Assembly (NCBI GenBank): GCA_014607495.2 | Contig: CP053154.1 | Coordinates: forward strand, 7,750,001-7,814,000 | Direction of reading: 5' to 3' | Origin: Carposina sasakii | Lineage: Eukaryota > Arthropoda > Insecta > Lepidoptera > Carposinidae | Length of the DNA: 64,000 nt | Part shown: positions 56,590 to 64,000 of the stretch, in pieces | Layout: each line of letters starts with the position of its first letter | How positions within the stretch are numbered: position 1 is the first letter of the stretch | Notes under the pieces: model-generated | Told to the model about the DNA's origin: nothing | The model's input: the letters and a program-made list of their open reading frames with translations, nothing else | Databases searched by the model: none | Translations under genes and position numbers: made by a program

Positions 56590-58795
56590 GCTACAATCTT
56601 TATTAGGAATACTTTTTAGATTTCGCGAGGGCCGCGTAGCTATCACTGGTGACCATCTCTACTTAGTCTGTGCTGGTGACGTCCGGGAAATGTTTCCACA
56701 GATTAAAATTCAAGAGAGTGATAGGGATGCGCAGAGGTTTTTGTGGCGCGGCGGGGACTTTACTGCCCCAGTAAATGAATATAGAATGAGCTCGATGATT
56801 TTTGGTGCCGCTTCGAGTCCGTTTATTGCTGTATATATAAAAAATAAAAATGCCATGGAGTTTGAAAAATCGCATCCGAAGGCAGTTCATGAAATTATCG
56901 ACAATAATTACATGGATGATTATATTAGTAGTTTCGATGACGTTGACGAGGCAGCCAGCGTAGCGTTAGATATACTGTACATAAGTTTTGTTGTTTTGAA
57001 ATGCGAGCATGGATCTCTAATGATGACTCGAAGGCTCTGTCGGGCATTCCAAAAATGTTGTGGGCTAATCCTGACATTGATGTTAGCCTGCCATCGGAGG
57101 TAAGTGGGATTATTTGGAATCCTTCTGAGGATGTATTAAGATTACGTATGGGATCCCCAAATGTCAACAATAATCTAACTAAACGAAGTGTATTATCACA
57201 AGTCATGAAGGTATATGACCCATTAGGATTTTTAGCTCCAATTACCATACAGAGGCGAATTCTCATTCAACAACTGTGGAGACAAAGCTTAGGCTGGGAT
57301 GATACACTACCTAAAACATTCGCTAATATGTGGAAAGAATGGTTAGAAAGTCTAGAAGGGACACACAACATAAAAATTCCCAGATGGTACGTCGGTTCCC
57401 ATAATGTCAAGGACACCCAACTACATGTGTTTTGCGACGCTAGTGAAGAGGCCTACGTATTGGCGTTTCGAGTTTGATGATGGAGGTGTTAAACTAGCTT
57501 TAATAGCCAGTAAAGCACGCGTAACACCTTTGAAACCGTCTACCATACCTAGGCTTGAGCTACAGGCTGCGTTGATAGCATCAAGACTTTCTAGGACAAT
57601 TCAGGATAGTCATAGAATAAAACCGTCATCTATTGTATATTGGACTGACTCGACAACAGTTCTGCAATGGTTACGTGGGGATGCTCGCTGGTATAAGCAG
57701 TTTGTAGCACATAGGGTTGGAGAAATAACCGAGACTACGAACGTTGCAGACTGGCATTGGGTTCCCGGGGCTCTTAATGTAGCAGATGATGCTACGAGAT
57801 CCAATGTTGCAATAACTAACGTGTCCCATAGGTGGTTCATAGGTCCGTCCTTTCTCCTAGGTCCTCCTGAGGATTGGCCGAAAGAGCCTGTGAGAGAGAT
57901 CACGCCAACTCCGCAGTTAAAAAGCGAGTTGGTGCGATATCTAGCACAGGATGCAAGTCATGATAATGACATACCCATACTAGACCCAAGTCGCTTCAGT
58001 GTCTGGTCTAGACTTCTACGAGCTACTGCACGATTTATAGTTTTCTTTAAACAGGTAGTAGCAGAAGACATCATCCTAGCAGAGAGATTGTTAATATCTA
58101 AAATACTAAAGGATTGTTTCTCTAAAGAGTTAATGGCTTTGAACTCCTTGCAAGTCTTACCTAAAGACAGTCGCCTTTCTTCCCTCGCCCTGAAGATCGA
58201 CGAAGAAGGTCTTTTAAAACTGGACTCTCGGATAAAGAATGCGCCTGATACAAATGAACAGTGAAACAGGCTCTGCGCGCTACGCTCAAGGAGAAGATAC
58301 CGAAAGAGGACGTTTTGCACACTTTCTTACTAGAAGCCGAAGCCATTGTTAATTCACGCCCATTGACGTATGTACCTATCGCAGCGGACGCACCGGAAGC
58401 CATAACCCTCTTCCACTTCTTGATCGGATCGTCGTCCAACACAAACTGGTACGCGAACCAGGTGGACGATAGTGAGTTACATCGGCACAATTGGAGGAGC
58501 GTGCTGCGATTAGCAGACCACTTTTGGTCTCGTTGGGTCCGAGAGTTGCTACCCACACTGATGCCGAGGAAGACTGCAACGGCAGCCACCCCTTAGGTGG
58601 AGAGGAAGGAAGGCGACATAGTGCTGGTTGTGGCCTCATCTTTGCCCAGGGTTGTCTGGCTCATAGGCAAAATTATTAAGTTATACCCTGGGCTAGATGG
58701 GCACGTACGAGTGGTGGATGGGGCCATTAAGGGGGGTGTTTTGAAGAGTGTGCCACTCGTCGTGGGTGAGCAGGCAGTTGCCACTCACTGACTGT
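56590..58795 (+). pseudogene. BEL/Pao retrotransposon pol relic
   Basis: Segments in order: reverse transcriptase with AGDVREMFPQIKI, FGAASSPFIAVYI and YMDDYISSF (56660-56940); the connection region with KVYDPLGFLAPITIQRRILI; RNase H with HVFCDASEEAY and YWTDSTTVLQWLRGD; then the zinc-binding start of integrase is lost. The C-terminal integrase part (EAEAIVNSRPLTYVP) and the DUF5641-like end (GDIVLVVASSLPRVVWLIGK) follow at 58261-58791. Frame changes occur near 57000, 57470 and 58260. The integrase catalytic core is deleted, so the copy cannot move on its own. A TGTTGGCGACTGCTTGG motif at 58818 after a purine-rich run may start the 3' LTR. Confidence 0.85.
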
Positions 58796-61679
58796 GCTCT
58801 GCACCAGGGGCCCAGGATGTTGGCGACTGCTTGGTCGCATTCCTTTTTATATGAATATTTTTATTTTTTAACTGATTTTGTCAAATGATGTTGTTTTTCA
58901 CTGTCAGAAGGTAATTTGTTGCAAATGGTCGATTTTATGTCATATTTTCATTTACAATATAGTTTTACGGGTTTTCATTACTTATGTCGGGTTTTCATTA
59001 TAGTAGGCTTGCCAAAAACTTTAACACTGTATTCTTTGAAACCCATAAATCTTAAATTTTCACTGCGCGCGCTCTTGCTTGCTACTATGTATGTACCTAC
59101 TTTTACGGTTACTATTTTACTGAACCTGAACTGTAAGAATTGGAACTATTGGACCTAAGCTATTAATTAATACCTACCTACAAAAATAGCTCTTCAAGTA
59201 GTTACTTACTTAGTTGTTTGATTGAAACGTTATAAATAAACTAACATTACAGATTTGAACATTTATTTTCATTATTCCCATTAGTAGGTAACATTCAATA
59301 ACATTTAGGTATAGGTACAGTGTAAAATTATAATCCATAGGTATGTATAAGTATAAATCTACAATATTCTATTTGGTAGGTACATAGCACATTAAGCATT
59401 TATGTAAGTCCTATCACCATGCCGTTTACGGTACCTACTTATAAGTATTTCAAAGATGTTTGGTCCATAAAATCGCACGAAAACAATCTAATAATTAATA
59501 ATAGGTAGATACCCGTACATAAATTTTTACGTTTTGAAATTCGTCAATGTTACAATAAAATAAATAACTTAGAAATACAGCTAAACCTTAGACGGATAAA
59601 TACCTTACAGACGGTATGCCATGGTACACAACACTCACGGTCAATATGTTCATTACGATATCGAAGCTGGGAATGTTAAAATTTCAAATAGTAATAATTA
59701 ATTACCTTAGAATAATGATTTCGCTCCGGAGCGCAGACCTATCCTTAATCTAAGTTAATTACATATATATCTACTTAATTATAAATAGTGATACCATAAC
59801 CTTAACATACAATATTTATACACAACAATTTTAGTTAGGTACCTACCTTTATCTGTTACCTATAAGTATGTTTTTTATTTTATTACAAAGATGGTATATC
59901 AAATATATCTAATTTAATTATGTACCTATTACATATATACCTACATCTTAACTTTTTTCTACTTACATAGAAGGAGATAAAATTTACTTGAAAAGTTATA
60001 CACGTACATAATTAACATTTTTTTAAATATCATCCGAACACACTGATAACGTTTTGAACACATTTTTAACGTAGAAAATATGCAGCAGATAATTTTGAAA
60101 AGGTATTTTTTTATATAAAATAAAAAAAGAGTGTGATCACACTCACACGAGGTCACTTACACCCTGTATCGTGTATTTACCTTTTAATCTCAATCGTTGT
60201 ACCTTTTTTCTAGGTAATTTCACGAGAAAGTGGCTTTCTATGCTAGGTAACTTTCTAGTACACAATATGGCCAATTTGTGCGAACACAGTGTTCCGCAAA
60301 TGAGCGTAATGAATAATGTTCAAAGGGGACAAAAGGGAAAAAGTCGTGAAGCCAGAAATGAATTTACACGACCCGCTATAAAATGTTGGGTCAAGCAAGC
60401 CTTTGCTTTTATGATGATTAGTCATCATTATTATCTTACTTCGTCGTCGCTATTTTATCACTGGAACCGAGAGGTGTCCCTCACTTTGAATAACAAATAT
60501 TGGATATTTAAGTTATAGGAGGTAAAAAATGATTACAAATTATGTGTACACTTATGTTGCTATACGTACAATGGCCTAACTTATAGAGGCTAAGTGCGAA
60601 AAATGCCCGCCCTAATTTGTACCTAATACTTAGCAAAGCCGAAGCAAAGCGATAGCGAAAATTGTACAATATTCGCCTTGAAATGTCAAAGTTCCTTTGT
60701 AATTCATTTTACGTAATACGAATTTGACAAGCAATCAGCGATTTTTGTACAATTTTCGCTATCGCTTTTGCTAGCTAGGTAATAAGGGGGCCGGTAAAAC
60801 TAACTAACTAAGTATGTTGCTGAGTAAGTAATGTACTACAGGTACTTTTTAAAGGTGTCTACGTTTTACATCTCCATTGTATTGGAACACTAGTAATTTC
60901 TTATTAATGACTTTGAAATTAACTCTATGTCGTCAGCAGAGTAGCTATACCTTCTACGTGGAAGTGAAAGAAAGTGCAAAGTAATTTTACATAGCTAGGT
61001 TTTAATAGATATCATAAATGTGATAAAATAATAAAGAATACCAGATTAATTTTTATAAGGAACTTTCATATTATCATTAAGTTTTCAGTAAGCACAACAT
61101 TTTTACATGCATTACGAAAATTGCTAACTTGCAAAACTTAAGAGGGCGTATAAAGCTAGGAACAAAATCAGCCCAAGTGGCATGACCTGCGAAACAAGAT
61201 ATGATAAACCGCCATGCGTCCTGTTGAATTTTGTATAGTAGAGACGATACGATATCGTAAGATACGATATCCACGATGCGTGGTCATGCTAGGGGGGCAG
61301 ATGTCACCCGCACGCATCACACCCCCCGCACTTGTTCAAATAATCAGTTACAAATATGTTTCAGTTCCAGTTAATAAAACTAATTACTTAGCACAAAAAA
61401 CATTAATTTTATTCCTGCGTTGGAACCAAAAAATAATGTATAACACCCATATAAAAATGCAAATTAGAAAATTTGTATTTCTTACTTTGCATTCTGGGGA
61501 ATTCTCGAAAAACTCGTTTAAATCACGTACCTGCCTATAGTAACAACTTTGTAAAATAGCCTTTGCAAAGGCTAAATAACAAAAATTCAAGATATACTAA
61601 TGATACCTTTTTAGATCCGTTAAGGGGTAACTTGGACACCAAAACCTCTCAACATCTCTATAACATGTACATAAAGATT
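58796..61679. other. Gene-poor stretch with one MITE
   Basis: A fold-back repeat at about 60640-60775 has arms GCAAAGCGATAGCGAAAATT..GTACAA and TTGTACAATTTTCGCTATCGC. The rest is very AT-rich and without supported genes, including the 115-codon frame at 60171-60518. Confidence 0.4.
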
Positions 61680-61927
61680 TCAATAAGTGCTCGCATTGTT
61701 CCCTCTCATGGCTACACTCATCCGCCTGGTCGGCGGCGGCAGCGCCCGCGCGTTGAGCGGGTGTCTCGGGCGGGCTGGCCGCGGCGGCAGGCGCGAGTCC
61801 GTGCTGGCTCGGGCTCGGAACTCTTCGGAACATTCAGAGCGACCCGAGGATGAGGTCGAGTCGCTGCGGACGACGCCCAACACCTCGTCCTCTTCGTCTA
61901 GCTCCACTTCTGTCCATGCACGTCGAC
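61680..61927 (-). CDS. Possible coding exon, unrecognised Ser/Pro/Arg-rich protein
   Basis: Acceptor CGTGCTTATCATCGACAG|GTCG, with a branch-like CTAAAT, leads into a GC-rich frame: RRAWTEVELDEEDEVLGVV, then RSDSTSSSGRSECSEEF and a Pro/Arg-rich part ending RRM. The frame either stops at TGA 61680-61682 or is spliced at GATGA|GTGTAG near 61715. Third positions are mostly G or C, as in the confirmed exons here, unlike the repeats. The opposite strand is also open and cannot be excluded. No family recognised and no partner exon found. Confidence 0.35.
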
Positions 61928-63001
61928 CTGTCGATGATAAGCACGAAAGATTTAGTAGTTTATGCTGTATTTCACACGTAAATGTGTGTGACGAAAATAT
62001 TTAAATGTTTTGCTATATTTGATGAAGCTTTCTATGATTTTTTATGTCTGTTATGTCTAGCTTTTTCTTCCAGTTTACCGATCTTTGGAAGTATAGGCAG
62101 GTCAGCCACCCTATTGCTAAAAAGGTCTACGGAAACGATCGTAAAATTAATTTTCAATGTTAAAAATATGTAAATTGGTGGCGACAACATCTGCAAGGGT
62201 GTGAGTTAAGAGTTATGGAGATCGTGACCTCCTTCAAATTCAACAAGTACGTACGTAACCAACAACGTGCTTCGGACCGAGCGCAATAATTTAAATAAAG
62301 GTTTTTTTGAAGGGTATGAAACCTTCGCTTACTACCGTAACTTTTTATATTACGCTAAGCCTGCCTGGACTCTTTCATTAAAAGCCTTGTCTCCGGAAGA
62401 AATACAATGGTATTAAAACTCAGATCCCTCCTGCAAGTGTTGCAGCCAACGACTTTGTTTCAAGTGGGCCAATTTTTTTGTATGACCCATTAAGACTTTT
62501 TAAAATGTATTTTCATAATTATTCTGCTCATTGTGTGTATCTACTCTACTGTATAAGTTACTCACATAAAATTTTATTAGCTATGCGAATTTTCTTTCAA
62601 ATGTTTACTTATTATTCCAGAATAATCCTCAAATCGTGGTCTGTGGTCTGAGGTAATACGCATACCTATCAAGTGTATTTTCTATTAAAAATGCATAAGA
62701 AGGTTAATTTTTAATGGGTTGTTGAATGGTTTTAAATAGATAGGTTACCGTCGGTCAACTAGCAGGCATTGGTAGTATTTTTACAGTTTTATGAAAACTA
62801 GGGCAACTAACATCCTGTATAGGTACCTAATTAAAAATTATATATTTTATTAATGTAAGTAGGTAAATAAAGTTGGAAACGTTTGTTAATTTATTTTTAC
62901 ATTATTTATCTATTTCATTTGTGTCAATAATTTTATTGCTGTACTTGGGTATTTTTATCACCGCTGATATTGTATGGTTGACTTAGGACAACCCGCGACT
63001 T
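61928..63001. other. No gene seen
   Basis: AT-rich. If the exon at 61680-61927 is real, this would be its upstream intron. Confidence 0.35.
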
Positions 63002-63598
63002 CCCCCCCGATGATTGCCCGCCTTGTCGTGGCTTAGTAACCATGGACTGGTCACCCATGGTGAAGCTAAGAGGCAAGGGCCGGACTGTTTGGGCCGCCGG
63101 CTGGCGGCCCGAGGAGGGCGCTCCCAACGGGCTGAACAAGTCCGCTGCGGACGTGACGCGCATGGAGGTGGGACTGCAGAAGAAGAGGAGTGCCGGTATT
63201 ACGGTGCTCCGTTCTCCCTATCTTCTGCGGCCGTGGAGGGATAGCAGGGGGAGAGGCGTGTTGGTATTACGGTGCGCCACTCTCCCTATTGCCCCCCTGC
63301 GAGCTGGCGGGGCCGTTCCGTCGAAACGGCAGTGGTGGGGCCGCAGAAGAAGAGGCATGTCGGTATTGCGGTGCGCCGCTTGTCCTATCCTCTGCAACCG
63401 AGGTGTGGTCGGTAGCAGAACCACAATCCTGATCTGCCACCGGGTACCAGTAATCTGGTATGGCCTCCTAGTAGGGGTATTTAGTGGGTATACCGTGAGT
63501 CTCATTAGCCTATACGGGAGTCCCACATAACCACTCGGGTACCCCCTGTGCCCGGGTGGTATGCGTAATGCATTTCCCCCCCCCGAAACAAAAAAAAA
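63002..63598 (+). mobile_element. GC-rich retroposon, copy 2
   Basis: Near-copy of 9464-9993, flanked by GGACAACCCGCGACT (62986-63000) and GGACAGCCCGCGACT (63599-63613), a 15-bp duplication with one mismatch. It ends in CCCCGAAAC plus poly(A). It holds about 70 bases near 63450-63525 missing from copy 1. Confidence 0.8.
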
Positions 63599-63752
63599 GG
63601 ACAGCCCGCGACTACACCTTCCATAATGTTCGTTTGAAAACTTTTTGAAAAGGTGCAGTTATTTTTATAATAAAAATCATAAGCTTATCATAAAAATAGA
63701 ACCTCCATTTTTTGTCATAGTAGGTATTTTGAAGTGAACTTCAACCTTTTAC

Positions 63753-63862
63753 ATACATATATTCACGCCTTTATCCCTTACGGGGTAGGCAGAGCGCCAA
63801 GGGCCGATAGAAACAGATGGTGCCACTTCTGACCAATTTTGAGGGTATAGTTGAGATGTACC
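63753..63862 (+). repeat. Short SINE-like repeat
   Basis: CACGCCTTTATCCCTTACGG...GGTGCCACTTCTGACCAATTTT, same family and orientation as 6455. Confidence 0.65.
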
Positions 63863-63985
63863 TACAAGTACAACATTTTCAGCCCTCAATAATGTATCTA
63901 ATCTTGGAAATCGCTAAAACATGTGTTTAATTTTGTGACTATTAATACCGAAGTTTATTGAAGTAGGTAGGTAGTAGGTACATAT

Positions 63986-64000
63986 ACAGGGTGTAACAGA
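63986..64000. repeat. MITE family A end, cut by the window edge
   Basis: TACAGGGTGTAACAG is the family A terminus. The rest lies outside. Confidence 0.5.

Overview
The window reads as nuclear DNA of a lepidopteran insect (moth or butterfly). It is AT-rich, its genes are split by introns, and most of it is retroposons, MITEs and decayed transposons of types known from Lepidoptera. The genes have short GC-richer exons, so most long open frames are repeat debris and the real genes had to be assembled from splice sites and reading phase.

Layout. (1) 0.4-1.6 kb: palindromic MITEs and a LINE 3' fragment. (2) 2.37-3.02 kb, minus strand: a complete three-exon gene for ribosomal protein eL39. A possible THAP-domain first exon leaves in the opposite direction at 3.57 kb. 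(3) 7.6-8.8 kb, plus strand: a three-exon gene for mitochondrial initiation factor 3, whose 5' leader holds a retroposon. (4) 11.6-13.0 kb: an intact intronless 452-codon frame resembling an RNA-virus structural protein, probably an endogenous viral element, followed by a 5'-truncated non-LTR retrotransposon. (5) 14.6-26.6 kb, minus strand: an insulin/IGF-like peptide gene in four coding exons whose phases all agree. A TATA-containing promoter and non-coding first exon near 37 kb may belong to it. Its introns hold a mariner relic, several MITEs, three copies of the retroposon and a pre-miRNA-like hairpin. (6) 37-64 kb: mostly repeats, with a non-LTR reverse transcriptase fragment, a Ty3/Gypsy gag relic, a BEL/Pao pol relic lacking its integrase core, and one possible GC-rich exon on the minus strand at 61.7-61.9 kb.

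The main result is the insulin-like gene. Exon 1 carries the signal peptide and B chain, exon 2 the RRKR site and A chain, and exons 3-4 a long, very basic C-terminal extension with four further cysteines. This layout fits the arthropod IGF-like class rather than the intronless bombyxins.

Other points of note are a roughly 400-bp retroposon family present as four copies with target-site duplications, one of which created an in-frame ATG upstream of the mIF3 start, and at least three MITE families that share TA-flanked CAGG ends.
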